DNA from: Chloroflexota bacterium
Lineage (GTDB): Bacteria; Chloroflexota; Anaerolineae; Aggregatilineales; Phototrophicaceae
Direction: 5' to 3'
DNA length: 57,502 nucleotides
Assembly: GCA_014338005.1 (NCBI GenBank)
Contig: QUBZ01000016.1
Coordinates: 1-57,502, forward strand
Part shown: positions 48,814 to 56,962 of the stretch, in pieces
Position numbering within the stretch: position 1 is the stretch's first letter
How the letters are laid out: every line of letters starts with the position of its first letter
Program-made: the position numbers and the translations under genes
The notes under the pieces: model-generated
The model's input: the letters and a program-made list of their open reading frames with translations, nothing else
Told to the model about the DNA's origin: nothing
Databases searched by the model: none

Positions 48814-49731
48814 ATGCAGCCCGAAACAGCCATTCGTGTGGAGCGCATTTCCAAAACCTATGGTGACTTTCGCGCCGTAAACGATCTGTCCTTCGAGGTT
48901 TACCGGGGCGAGATTTTTGCTATGTTGGGGCCGAACGGCTCCGGCAAAACAACCACCATGCGGATGATCCTGGACATTCTCAAGCCGGATACCGGCAGAA
49001 TTGAGGTGTTGGGCGGGATATTAACAGACGCCACAAAAGACAAAATCGGCTACCTGCCGGAAGAACGCGGCCTGTACCGGAATGTGCGCGTGCTGGAAAT
49101 GATGGAGTATCTGGGAACGTTAAAAGGGCTTTCTTCAAACGAGGCGCATAAACGCAGCCTGGCGCTCCTGGAACAACTCGACCTGGCCGACCATGCCAAA
49201 AAGAAGGTCAGCGAACTGAGCAAAGGTATGCAGCAGAAGATTCAGTTCGCCGTCACCGTCCTGCACGACCCGGAACTAATTATCATTGACGAGCCGTTTT
49301 CCGGCCTCGACCCGGTTAACACGCTGGCCTTAAAAGACCTGGTGATGGCGTTCCGCGCCAAAGGCGGAACCGTTGTCATGAGTACGCATCAGATGTGGCA
49401 GGTCGAGGAGATGGCCGACCGCCTGTTGATGATACACAAGGGCGAACAGCAGCTTTACGGCCCGGTTGAGGACATCCGCAAACGTTATGCCCTCCATGCC
49501 ATCGTTGTCGAGGGCCAAGGCGACTGGGCGGCGCTGCCCGGCGTAGAACGTATCGAGACGGTAGAAAACGGGCGCAAGGGGACACTGCTTTACCTTGAAT
49601 CCCAAACCACTACCGACGACATTCTGGCGGCCATCGCCACCACCCGCAACATGAGCATCGAGCGTTTTGAGCTGGCCGTACCCAGTTTGAACGACATTTT
49701 CATTCGCGTCGTGGAGGAACACGGACAATGA
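48814..49731 (+). CDS. ABC exporter ATPase (NatA-like)
   Basis: The cytoplasmic ATPase of an ABC-2 exporter, 305 residues. Walker A GPNGSGKTT, Q-loop IGYLPEERGLYRN, signature LSKGMQQK (the NatA/sodium-exporter variant of LSGGQ), Walker B LIIIDEPFSGLD, H-loop STHQM. The C-terminal ~90 residues (after LMIHKGEQQLYGP) form the small extra domain with the DUF4162-like pattern seen in NatA. RBS GGAG precedes the ATG. Its stop overlaps the first permease by 4 nt (ATGA). Confidence 0.93.
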   Translation: MQPETAIRVERISKTYGDFRAVNDLSFEVYRGEIFAMLGPNGSGKTTTMRMILDILKPDTGRIEVLGGILTDATKDKIGYLPEERGLYRNVRVLEMMEYLGTLKGLSSNEAHKRSLALLEQLDLADHAKKKVSELSKGMQQKIQFAVTVLHDPELIIIDEPFSGLDPVNTLALKDLVMAFRAKGGTVVMSTHQMWQVEEMADRLLMIHKGEQQLYGPVEDIRKRYALHAIVVEGQGDWAALPGVERIETVENGRKGTLLYLESQTTTDDILAAIATTRNMSIERFELAVPSLNDIFIRVVEEHGQ

Positions 49732-50993
49732 ACAAGACCTGGATTGTCGCCCGGCGTGAGTATCTTTACAACCTCAAGCGGCCTGCCTTTCTGTTCGCTG
49801 TATTCGGCGTGCCGCTGTTTACATTCGTGATGTGGGTGGTCATCTTTGCGGTGACGGCATCCAACGAAGAAAGCCTGGACTCGTTCACACAGGTCGGGTA
49901 TGTGGACAGCGCCGGCGTGCTGCAAAACGGCGTACTGCCCGAAACCGCCCCAGACATAACGCCGCCCGAACTGGTCGCCTTTGAAAGCGAAGAGTCCGCC
50001 CGCGCTGCCCTGGATAATCAGGAAATCGGAGTTTATTTCCTGATTCCGGCGGATTATATATCCAGCGGCCAGGTTTCCACCTACAGTTATTCCGGCATTC
50101 CCAGGGCGCTCCGCAGTTACATCCAGAGTTTGCTGCTGGTGAACATCAGCCGGCAGACCCCCGGCGATATACCGCTGGAGCGTATCGAAAACCCGGTTAA
50201 TATGAGCATCCACGTCGCGGACAGCGGGCGCGATTTAACCGAGGCCAACATCCCGGCGCTGATCCTCATGCCGCTGGTTTTTGCCATGATTTTCATGATG
50301 GCATCCGGCGTCACCAGCGGCTTTTTGATGAGCGGCGTGGTTGAAGAAAAAACCAACCGCATCATGGAAATCCTGGTGACGAGCGTCACGCCCATGCAAA
50401 TGCTGCTGGGAAAAGTGATCGGCCTGGGGCTGCTGGGGCTGACGCAAATCCTGGTCTGGGGCGCAGCGATTGTTGTCCTGCTGAACGTGGGTCAAACACT
50501 GCCGCTGCTGCAAGGCATCGCCGTTCCGGTTGATCTGATGATCGTGTTTGTCGTCTACTTCATACTCAGCTACTTCCTGCTGTCCGGTTTGATGGCCGGA
50601 ATCGGCGCGGTGGTCGGCTCGGAACAGGAAAGCCGCCAGTGGTCGTCTGTCATCTCGCTGCTGTGGGTGCTGCCGTTCTTTTTCATAACCAGCTTCCTCA
50701 GCGATCCCAACGGGACGCTTCCGATCGTGCTGACGTTGATTCCCTTCACTGCCCCGACGACGGCGCTGCTCCGCCTGGGATTCACCACCGTCCCCCTCTG
50801 GCAGATCGCTTTAAGCTTGGCGATTTTACTGCTGACGACCATTTTCACCGTCTGGGCATCGGCGCGGGTATTCCACTGGGCGCTGCTGCGTTACGGCAAG
50901 CGTGTTGGCATCCGTGAACTGCTGCGTGTCATTCGCAAGTCGCCCGAAGCCGAAATTTCACTGGCGCAAAGCGCGCAGGAGGGGGCGCGATGA
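49728..50993 (+). CDS. ABC-2 permease (NatB-like), first subunit
   Basis: A 421-residue ABC-2 type permease. One N-terminal helix (PAFLFAVFGVPLFTFVMWVVIF), a ~180-residue extracytoplasmic domain (YVDSAGVLQNGVLPE, YFLIPADYISSG), then five or six helices with the conserved SGVVEEKTNRIMEILVTSVTPMQ cytoplasmic loop that couples to the ATPase. Probably pairs with the next gene as a heterodimer. Substrate not determinable: sodium, drug or peptide export are possible. Overlaps both neighbours by 4 nt. Confidence 0.92.
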   Translation: MNKTWIVARREYLYNLKRPAFLFAVFGVPLFTFVMWVVIFAVTASNEESLDSFTQVGYVDSAGVLQNGVLPETAPDITPPELVAFESEESARAALDNQEIGVYFLIPADYISSGQVSTYSYSGIPRALRSYIQSLLLVNISRQTPGDIPLERIENPVNMSIHVADSGRDLTEANIPALILMPLVFAMIFMMASGVTSGFLMSGVVEEKTNRIMEILVTSVTPMQMLLGKVIGLGLLGLTQILVWGAAIVVLLNVGQTLPLLQGIAVPVDLMIVFVVYFILSYFLLSGLMAGIGAVVGSEQESRQWSSVISLLWVLPFFFITSFLSDPNGTLPIVLTLIPFTAPTTALLRLGFTTVPLWQIALSLAILLLTTIFTVWASARVFHWALLRYGKRVGIRELLRVIRKSPEAEISLAQSAQEGAR

Positions 50994-52249
50994 AACAACA
51001 TCTGCTTCAGGTCTTTTTGTACGAACTGCGGCGCAATCTGCGGCGCAAGGGATTCCTGTTCACGACCTTCGGTATTCCGCTGCTGGCTTACGTGCTGTTT
51101 TTCGGCTATCAGATCATCACTAACCTGTCCTCGCAGGACAAACCGGCTGCCGACCCGGCGCAGGAAATCCTGGGCAGCGACCAGTTTAGAACCCTGCAAA
51201 AAGCGGGTTATGTTGACCTGTCCGGCCTGTTCCCCAGGCCCGACGAGCAGCTCGGCCAAATCCTGACGGCCTACTCGGACGAAACCGCCGCCGCTGCCAT
51301 GAACACCGGCGAAATTGATGTATATTATGTCATCTCTGCCGATTACCTGGAAACCGGCGACGTGACTCTGGTTATGCCACGTTTCTCACTCGGCCAGACG
51401 ACCGACGCGCCTATCCGCCGGCTGGTTCTGAACTATCTGGCGCGGGAGGTAGATCAAGACCTGTTTAACCGGCTGCTAAACCCCGCCAATATCCAGGAAA
51501 TCAACCTCCAGCGCGACTCCACCGGCGAAACTGCATCCAACTTCGATACCGATTTTGTCGTCGTTTATGTGTTCGCTTTGGCACTGATGCTGAGCGTGTT
51601 CATCACCAACGGCTACCTGATGCAGACCATCATCGAGGAAAAAGAAACCCGGCTGATCGAAATCCTCATTTCCGGGATGCGCCCCACGCAGCTTCTGGCC
51701 GGTAAAATTGTGGCGCTCGGTTTGTTGGGGCTGCTGCAAATTGTCGTCTGGGTGGCCGCCCTGCTGCTGCTGGCGAACATCGCCACCGGCAACGCTATTC
51801 CGGTGCTGGCGTCTATCGCCAATATCTCGCTGCCGCTGGACAAAGTGCTGATCCTGCTGCTGTATTTCATCTTCGGCTACCTGTTTTTCGCCGGAGCCTA
51901 CGGCATGGTCAGCGCCATCTCAACCTCGATGCAGGAAGGTCCGCAGTTTGCCGTCATCTTCACCCTTCCGGCGGTTATCCCGCTGTATTTCCTGGCGATC
52001 TTCATCGAATCGCCGGATGCCGCGCTGCCGACTATCCTCAGCCTGTTTCCGGTTATGTCCCCGTTGGCGATGGTGATGCGTATTTCTATCACTACCGTCC
52101 CGATCGCCCAGATTTTGCTCAGTCTGGTACTGCTCATCGCCCTGGACGTGTTGATGATCTGGATGGCGGGGCGGCTGTTCCGCGTGAATACACTGCTGGC
52201 CGGGCAAACGCCAAAACTGAAAGACATCCCCAGGCTGCTGCGCGGCTAA
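50990..52249 (+). CDS. ABC-2 permease (NatB-like), second subunit
   Basis: A paralogue of the preceding permease (419 residues), with the same plan: helix (GFLFTTFGIPLLAYVLFFGY), extracytoplasmic domain (AGYVDLSGLFPRPDEQ, DVYYVISADYLETG), coupling loop TIIEEKETRLIEILISGMRPTQ and a C-terminal membrane bundle. Sequence divergence between the two suggests an obligate heterodimer. Starts at ATGA over the first permease stop and ends at two consecutive hairpins. Confidence 0.92.
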   Translation: MKQHLLQVFLYELRRNLRRKGFLFTTFGIPLLAYVLFFGYQIITNLSSQDKPAADPAQEILGSDQFRTLQKAGYVDLSGLFPRPDEQLGQILTAYSDETAAAAMNTGEIDVYYVISADYLETGDVTLVMPRFSLGQTTDAPIRRLVLNYLAREVDQDLFNRLLNPANIQEINLQRDSTGETASNFDTDFVVVYVFALALMLSVFITNGYLMQTIIEEKETRLIEILISGMRPTQLLAGKIVALGLLGLLQIVVWVAALLLLANIATGNAIPVLASIANISLPLDKVLILLLYFIFGYLFFAGAYGMVSAISTSMQEGPQFAVIFTLPAVIPLYFLAIFIESPDAALPTILSLFPVMSPLAMVMRISITTVPIAQILLSLVLLIALDVLMIWMAGRLFRVNTLLAGQTPKLKDIPRLLRG

Positions 52250-52250
52250 A

Positions 52251-52278
52251 AAAGGGCGCGCATTGGCGCACCCTCTTT
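52251..52278 (+). terminator. hairpin at the end of the ABC-2 operon
   Basis: GGGCGCGC (52254-52261) pairs with GCGCACCC (52266-52273) with one mismatch, extended by AAA/TTT; 4-nt loop. Moderate terminator. Confidence 0.6.
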
Positions 52279-52296
52279 CAATCCTGTGTTATACAA

Positions 52297-52325
52297 CGAG
52301 GCAAACCGGCAGATAGTTTGCCTCG
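52297..52325. terminator. perfect 10-bp hairpin between convergent operons
   Basis: CGAGGCAAAC (52297-52306) and GTTTGCCTCG (52316-52325), 9-nt loop, followed by TTTGT. Downstream of glgP on the minus strand and of the ABC-2 operon on the plus strand. Confidence 0.75.
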
Positions 52326-52334
52326 TTTGTCATT

Positions 52335-54908
52335 TCAGACCGAGGCCCAGGTAATCAGTCCCGGAATAAACATCGTCCGCAGATAGGGATGATAGGGTAA
52401 AACGCGCACCGAAAGGCCGCGTTCGCCGCTGGTATTATAGGAAATACGCCCCGTAAAGCGATACTGATGGTCGCCATCCTGGCCCGCCGGCTCCATGTCC
52501 ACCACGCCGTCATTCTGGGTGCTGATCTCGCCGCGCGTGTTCAGGTCGCCGTAGTAAAGCTGCACGCGCACGTCCTCCGGCGTGAGTTTGCCCAGGTCAA
52601 CCAGCGCGCTGATTTCAATTTCCGACCCGACCTTAACCAGCTTGGGCGGAATTTCCACGCTGTTAATGCGAACCTGGCTCCAGACGCTGTGCAATTTGTC
52701 CCGCCAGGCCGCGTAGTTCAGCCCGTTATTATCCTGGAGCATCTTCAGGCTGTTTTCGTAATTCGGCATATACATCTGTTCGGCGTATTCCTGCACCATG
52801 CGCTGCGTGTTGAAATATGGCGCCAGCTTTCGCATACTGTTTTTCACCTTGCCGATCCACTCGCGCGGCAGGCCATCCCGACCCCGATTGTAAAACGTCG
52901 GAATGATGTCCTGCTCCAGGATGTTATACAACGCCTGGCTTTCGATGTAGTTCTGCTGTTCCCATTCTTCATCGGTATATTCTTCACCGCTGCCGATTGC
53001 CCAGCCGACTTCCGGCGAGTACCCCTCGGCCCACCAGCCATCCAGGATGCTGCAATTTAAACCACCGTTGTAAATGACCTTCATGCCGCTGGTGCCGCTG
53101 GCCTCTTTGGGCCGCTGCGGCGTGTTCAGCCACACATCCACGCCCTGTATCAGATGGCGGGCGATGTTCATGTCGTAGTTTTCGAGGAACACAATCGCGT
53201 GGCGAAAATCATCCCCGCGCGACAAATTAACAATCTGGCGAATTAAATCCTTGCCACCGGTATCGTGCGGGTGCGCTTTGCCGGCGAAGATAATCTGCAC
53301 CGGGTAATCCGGGTTATTCAAAATACGCTTCAAACGTTCCAGATCACGGAACAGCAGGGTTGCACGTTTGTAGGTCGCAAACCGGCGCGCAAAACCGATT
53401 GTCAGCGCGTCGGGGTTCAGAACTTCGTCGGCGGCTTCAATCGCGCTCTGCGACGCGCCGCGATGAACAAGCTGCTGGCGCAGCCGGCGGCGGGTGAATG
53501 CCACCAGACGTTCGCGCCGGCGCTCGTGCGTGCGCCACAGTTCGGCATCCGGGATGTCATCCACCCCCTGCCAGGATTCAGGCCGCGCTTCCGCCACCCG
53601 CCAGGCCGGGTCAAGATAGCGATCCAGCAGCGTCCCCATTTCCCGGCTGATCCAGGTCTGCACATGCACACCGTTGGTCACAGCGCCTACGGGCACTTCC
53701 TTCTGCGGCACGCCCGGATAAACCCACTGCCACAAATTGCGCGAAACTTCGCCATGCAGTTTTGCCACGCCGTTAGACTGCGCCGACACATTCAGCGCCA
53801 GCACCGGCATCGAAAACAGTTCATAACTGCCCATGTTTTCGCGCCCCAGGTCCAGAAACTCGTCGCGGGTCAATCCCAGCGATTTGCTGTAGTCGGTGAA
53901 GTGTTCATCCATCAAATCGAAGCCGAAACGTTCCAGACCCGCCGGAACCGGCGTGTGCGTGGTGAAAATGTGGCTGGCCGACATCACCTCCTTCGCCTGC
54001 TGGAAGGTCATCTTCTGCTCGACCATGAGCTGCCGGATGCGCTCCAGCGCCAGGAAGGCCGAGTGGCCCTCGTTCATATGGCAGATCGTCGGGCGCAGAC
54101 CAAGCGCATCCAGCGCCCGAATACCCCCAATGCCCAACAGGATTTCCTGGCGAATGCGCGTCCGGCGGTCGCCGCCGTACAGCCGGTCGGTCAGGTTACG
54201 ATCTTCCTGGCGCGGATTGTCATCAATGTTCGTATCCAGCAGGAACAGCGGCACGCGCCCCACCTGCACCTTCCAAATCTGCGCATACAGGTCGCGCCCC
54301 GGCAAAGGCACGGTGATTTTGATCGGCGTGCCATCAGCTTTCATCTGAAGTGTCACGGGCAGGTTGGCATAATCGTTCAGGGGATAAAGTTCCTGCTGGT
54401 AGCCATCGGCATTTAAATACTGCTGGAAGTACCCCTCCTGGTATAAAATGCCGACCCCCACCAGCGGCAGCCCCAGGTCGCTGGCGCTTTTCAGATGGTC
54501 GCCGCTTAACACCCCCAGGCCGCCGGAGTAATTCTGCAAACATTCGGTAATGCCGAACTCCATCGAAAAATAGGCGATGATCGGCTTCGGCAAATGTCCG
54601 TAATGCGTTTCATACCAGGTGTCTTCGAGGTGGTTCATGTACTGGTCAAACGACTCGCACACCGCGCGAAAATGCGCCATGAATGCGCGGTCATGATAAG
54701 CCGCCTCCAACCGTTCCTGACTCAACCGTCCCAGCATCCACACCGGGTTATGGTTCGTCTCTTCCCATAAGTCGCGGTCTAGGCGTCGAAACAGCGCGAT
54801 GGTTTCGTGATCCCACGCCCAACGTAAGTTATAGGCCAATTCCTGCAGCCGATGAAGTGGCCCCGGCAAGTTGGGGACGACATTAATCCTGGCGACAGGT
54901 TTAATCAT
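52335..54908 (-). CDS. glgP: alpha-glucan (glycogen/maltodextrin) phosphorylase
   Basis: Releases glucose-1-phosphate from alpha-1,4-glucan with a pyridoxal phosphate cofactor, in the cytoplasm. The 857 residues match the shorter bacterial/archaeal type with an N-terminal DUF3417 (LAYNLRWAWDHETIALFRRLD). Core landmarks: IAYFSMEFGITECLQNYSGGLG, CHMNEGHSAFLALERIR, TTHTPVPAGLERF, NGVHVQTWIS, GFARRFATYKRATLL, FAGKAHPHD and EASGTSGMKVIYNGG. The C-terminal ~110 residues are an extra beta-rich part. Neighbours: the free CBM48 protein (divergent) and the GH57/GlgC genes. RBS AGGAG lies upstream. Confidence 0.95.
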   Translation of the reverse strand: MIKPVARINVVPNLPGPLHRLQELAYNLRWAWDHETIALFRRLDRDLWEETNHNPVWMLGRLSQERLEAAYHDRAFMAHFRAVCESFDQYMNHLEDTWYETHYGHLPKPIIAYFSMEFGITECLQNYSGGLGVLSGDHLKSASDLGLPLVGVGILYQEGYFQQYLNADGYQQELYPLNDYANLPVTLQMKADGTPIKITVPLPGRDLYAQIWKVQVGRVPLFLLDTNIDDNPRQEDRNLTDRLYGGDRRTRIRQEILLGIGGIRALDALGLRPTICHMNEGHSAFLALERIRQLMVEQKMTFQQAKEVMSASHIFTTHTPVPAGLERFGFDLMDEHFTDYSKSLGLTRDEFLDLGRENMGSYELFSMPVLALNVSAQSNGVAKLHGEVSRNLWQWVYPGVPQKEVPVGAVTNGVHVQTWISREMGTLLDRYLDPAWRVAEARPESWQGVDDIPDAELWRTHERRRERLVAFTRRRLRQQLVHRGASQSAIEAADEVLNPDALTIGFARRFATYKRATLLFRDLERLKRILNNPDYPVQIIFAGKAHPHDTGGKDLIRQIVNLSRGDDFRHAIVFLENYDMNIARHLIQGVDVWLNTPQRPKEASGTSGMKVIYNGGLNCSILDGWWAEGYSPEVGWAIGSGEEYTDEEWEQQNYIESQALYNILEQDIIPTFYNRGRDGLPREWIGKVKNSMRKLAPYFNTQRMVQEYAEQMYMPNYENSLKMLQDNNGLNYAAWRDKLHSVWSQVRINSVEIPPKLVKVGSEIEISALVDLGKLTPEDVRVQLYYGDLNTRGEISTQNDGVVDMEPAGQDGDHQYRFTGRISYNTSGERGLSVRVLPYHPYLRTMFIPGLITWASV

Positions 54909-54970
54909 TCAGCGTTCTCCTGATTTGTTTTCAGCCCAAGTTTATGCTGCCCCTCAGGGTGCAATTTTGA

Positions 54971-55000
54971 AGCATAGCGCGATTCAGCATCACTTGGCAA
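54971..55000 (-). promoter_or_regulatory. candidate promoter for glgP
   Basis: On the minus strand TTGCCA (55000-54995), 18-nt spacer, TATGCT (54976-54971), with a leader of about 60 nt before the glgP ATG. Confidence 0.35.
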
Positions 55001-55054
55001 CCGCGACTCGGCAAAAACCTCATCAAAACTCGCCTGTTTTCGCCCTTACCAGTG

Positions 55055-55063
55055 TGCTAAAAT
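55055..55063 (+). promoter_or_regulatory. extended -10 promoter for the CBM48 gene
   Basis: TGC-TAAAAT, a TGn extended -10, ~43 nt before the ATG at 55106. No clear -35. Confidence 0.45.
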
Positions 55064-55105
55064 TATCTTAAGCTGATACTTTTCGTTCAGAAGGAGACAG
55101 CGTGG

Positions 55106-55402
55106 ATGTTGAAAAAGCAAATGCTGAAGAGTAAGCCCGTCTGTAAAGTGACGTTTACTCTACCGGAAGCGATCAAAGCGGAAACCGCCTATCTGGTTGG
55201 CGATTTTAATACCTGGGATGAACAAGCTACTCCAATGAAAAAACTGAAGAACGGTCACTTCACCGTTACTCTCGAACTGGAAGCCGGTCGAGAATACCAG
55301 TTTCGCTACCTGGTTAACAACACCGAATGGCATAATGATTGGCACGCCGATAAATACGTCCCCAATCCGTTCAGCGGCGATAATTCGGTTGTCACCACCT
55401 GA
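55106..55402 (+). CDS. free-standing CBM48/AMPK-beta-like glycogen-binding domain
   Basis: A 98-residue cytoplasmic protein that is just one carbohydrate-binding module of the CBM48 (isoamylase N-terminal / AMPK-beta) type. VTFTLPEAIKAETAYLVGDFN leads to the motif VGDFNTWDEQ at 31-40, then GHFTVTLELEAGREYQFRYLV and WHNDWHADKYVPNPF. Such domains normally precede branching or debranching enzymes and bind alpha-glucan. Here no enzyme is attached. It is divergent from glgP and upstream of convergent GH57, so it may tether or regulate a glucan enzyme in trans. AAGGAG lies 10 nt before the ATG; the strong T-run terminator after it shows a single-gene unit. Confidence 0.92.
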   Translation: MLKKQMLKSKPVCKVTFTLPEAIKAETAYLVGDFNTWDEQATPMKKLKNGHFTVTLELEAGREYQFRYLVNNTEWHNDWHADKYVPNPFSGDNSVVTT

Positions 55403-55427
55403 AAACAGTTACCAGCCAGGTTTCAAG

Positions 55428-55457
55428 CGCCCGCGCTTGCAAAAGCCGGGCGTTTTT
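55428..55457 (+). terminator. intrinsic terminator of the CBM48 gene
   Basis: CGCCCG (55428-55433) and CGGGCG (55447-55452) with an inner GCTT/AAGC stem, followed by TTTTT. It reaches the stop codon of the convergent GH57 gene. Confidence 0.8.
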
Positions 55458-56871
55458 AACTTTTCAGCAGATCGAGATTGAACTCCTCCAGCACGCTGTT
55501 CAAAATCGCCGTCCCGTTCGTGGCGCTGGTATTTGACCGGACGACCGCCATATCCAGCGGAAAACGATCATTCAAATCCTGGCCGGTCGCTTTCTGCGCC
55601 AGCGTCAGGGCGGCTGCCGCGCAGGCAACGGCATAACGCGGCTGCCGGCCTTCCAGCCGGTCATCGGTAAAAGTATAACTATTGTACATGCGCTGTGTTA
55701 AACGCTGCGCGAAAAATAGCTGCCCCAACTGCTGCCGGTGTTCCGGGCTGATCTGCGGGATATTTTCGGTGATAAAATCGTCGGCAGAAACAGCGCCCAG
55801 GATAACCGGCGCATACTGGTTGCGGAGCCACCAGGGGTCTACATGGTAGAGCCTGACCAGTTCCTCGTAGACGCGATCCACCTCGCTGGCCGCATTATCC
55901 AGGGCGCGGCGCAAAGCGCCTTTCCAGGTCGTATCCTGGTGCTGGTTGGCATAGCCGGTCAACCACTGCGTCAGCCCTTCGTAATTCCCCCAACTGCTCA
56001 GTTCTTTGATACGCACCGTTCGTTTGGGGGGATTCTGGGCAAAATACTGGTCAAGCGTGATGATCCGGTATCCAGCCCTGGCCGCCTCGTATTTGACCAG
56101 CCAGTACAGAAACTCTTCTTCTCCGGCATAATGATGGCCGAACGTTTCGCCCGCCGTCGCCAGCAGCAGCAGTGGGCCGACGTGCTTGCGAGCCGGGGAC
56201 AATACCTGATCGCACCATCTCCCTGCCCCGCCTAACGTGTGGATGTTGAACGAAATTTCAGCCGACAGGCGGTCGTGGCGCACAAAAACGGCGATGGACT
56301 CGGTATCGGAAAGCTCCACCCGGTACGGCCCGGCACCGCTGCCCGGAGGTAAGTCTAGGATTTGTTTTTCGGCCAGAACGGTATATTGAATCCCGGCCTC
56401 GACCAGCAGCCGCAGCGTTTCGATGTCAACCGCCATTTCCGGCAGCCAGAAACCCAGCGGCTTGCGGCCATACCGTTCTTCAAAAGCCGAAATGCCCCAG
56501 TAAATCTGGGTGCGTTTATCGCGCTTGCGCGCAAGCGGGAGGATGATATGGTTGTAGGCCGTTGCCAGCGCGTTGCCGGCAGGGGCATGATCTGCCGCCG
56601 TCTGTTGGTCGGCTTTGAGAAGCGCCTGATAAACATCCGGCGCATTGGCCTGAAGCCATTTAACCAGCCCTTCGGCAAAACTGAAGCTGATGTGGTCGAA
56701 GTTACCTCGCTCCGCATTAGGACGATACGACTGCGCCGTGATGCGTTCGTTCCAGTTTGGATAAGGGTCGGCTTCCGGTTCAACACCGATAACGTTATTG
56801 AGCGGATTCCCTCGCGGTGGTTGGCTGAAATGACCATGTACGCATAGATAGCTGCGTTCAAACTTTGACAC
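55456..56871 (-). CDS. GH57-type glucan enzyme with DUF3536
   Basis: A 471-residue protein. The N-terminal (beta/alpha)7 glycoside-hydrolase-57/deacetylase fold has H12 and H14 in CVHGHFSQPPRG and the predicted nucleophile E145 in GFWLPEMAVD. The second half matches DUF3536, which often accompanies this GH57 subgroup (AGETFGHHYAGEEEFLYWLV, YNSYTFTDDRLEGR). GH57 enzymes include alpha-amylases, 4-alpha-glucanotransferases and branching enzymes; the exact reaction cannot be read. An acidic second catalytic residue was not assigned. Located between glgC (91 nt upstream) and glgP on the same strand. Confidence 0.88.
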   Translation of the reverse strand: MSKFERSYLCVHGHFSQPPRGNPLNNVIGVEPEADPYPNWNERITAQSYRPNAERGNFDHISFSFAEGLVKWLQANAPDVYQALLKADQQTAADHAPAGNALATAYNHIILPLARKRDKRTQIYWGISAFEERYGRKPLGFWLPEMAVDIETLRLLVEAGIQYTVLAEKQILDLPPGSGAGPYRVELSDTESIAVFVRHDRLSAEISFNIHTLGGAGRWCDQVLSPARKHVGPLLLLATAGETFGHHYAGEEEFLYWLVKYEAARAGYRIITLDQYFAQNPPKRTVRIKELSSWGNYEGLTQWLTGYANQHQDTTWKGALRRALDNAASEVDRVYEELVRLYHVDPWWLRNQYAPVILGAVSADDFITENIPQISPEHRQQLGQLFFAQRLTQRMYNSYTFTDDRLEGRQPRYAVACAAAALTLAQKATGQDLNDRFPLDMAVVRSNTSATNGTAILNSVLEEFNLDLLKS

Positions 56872-56962
56872 CCGCGCCTCCTCTGTTGATCCGGTACTTA
56901 CTCCTCATCTTAATCGAGAGAAGTCGTCCGCCGAAGTGATGTTACTCCACAATCTGCCGGAG

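Noticed and set aside
48814..52249. NatA-like ATPase as the missing MalK of the sugar importer
   Set aside because: The LSKGMQQK signature and the 4-nt overlap with two ABC-2 permeases show it belongs to an exporter.
53265..54416. Antisense frame inside glgP (and a similar one at 27044-28303 in the sugar-binding protein)
   Set aside because: Shadow of a well-conserved gene; no motifs.
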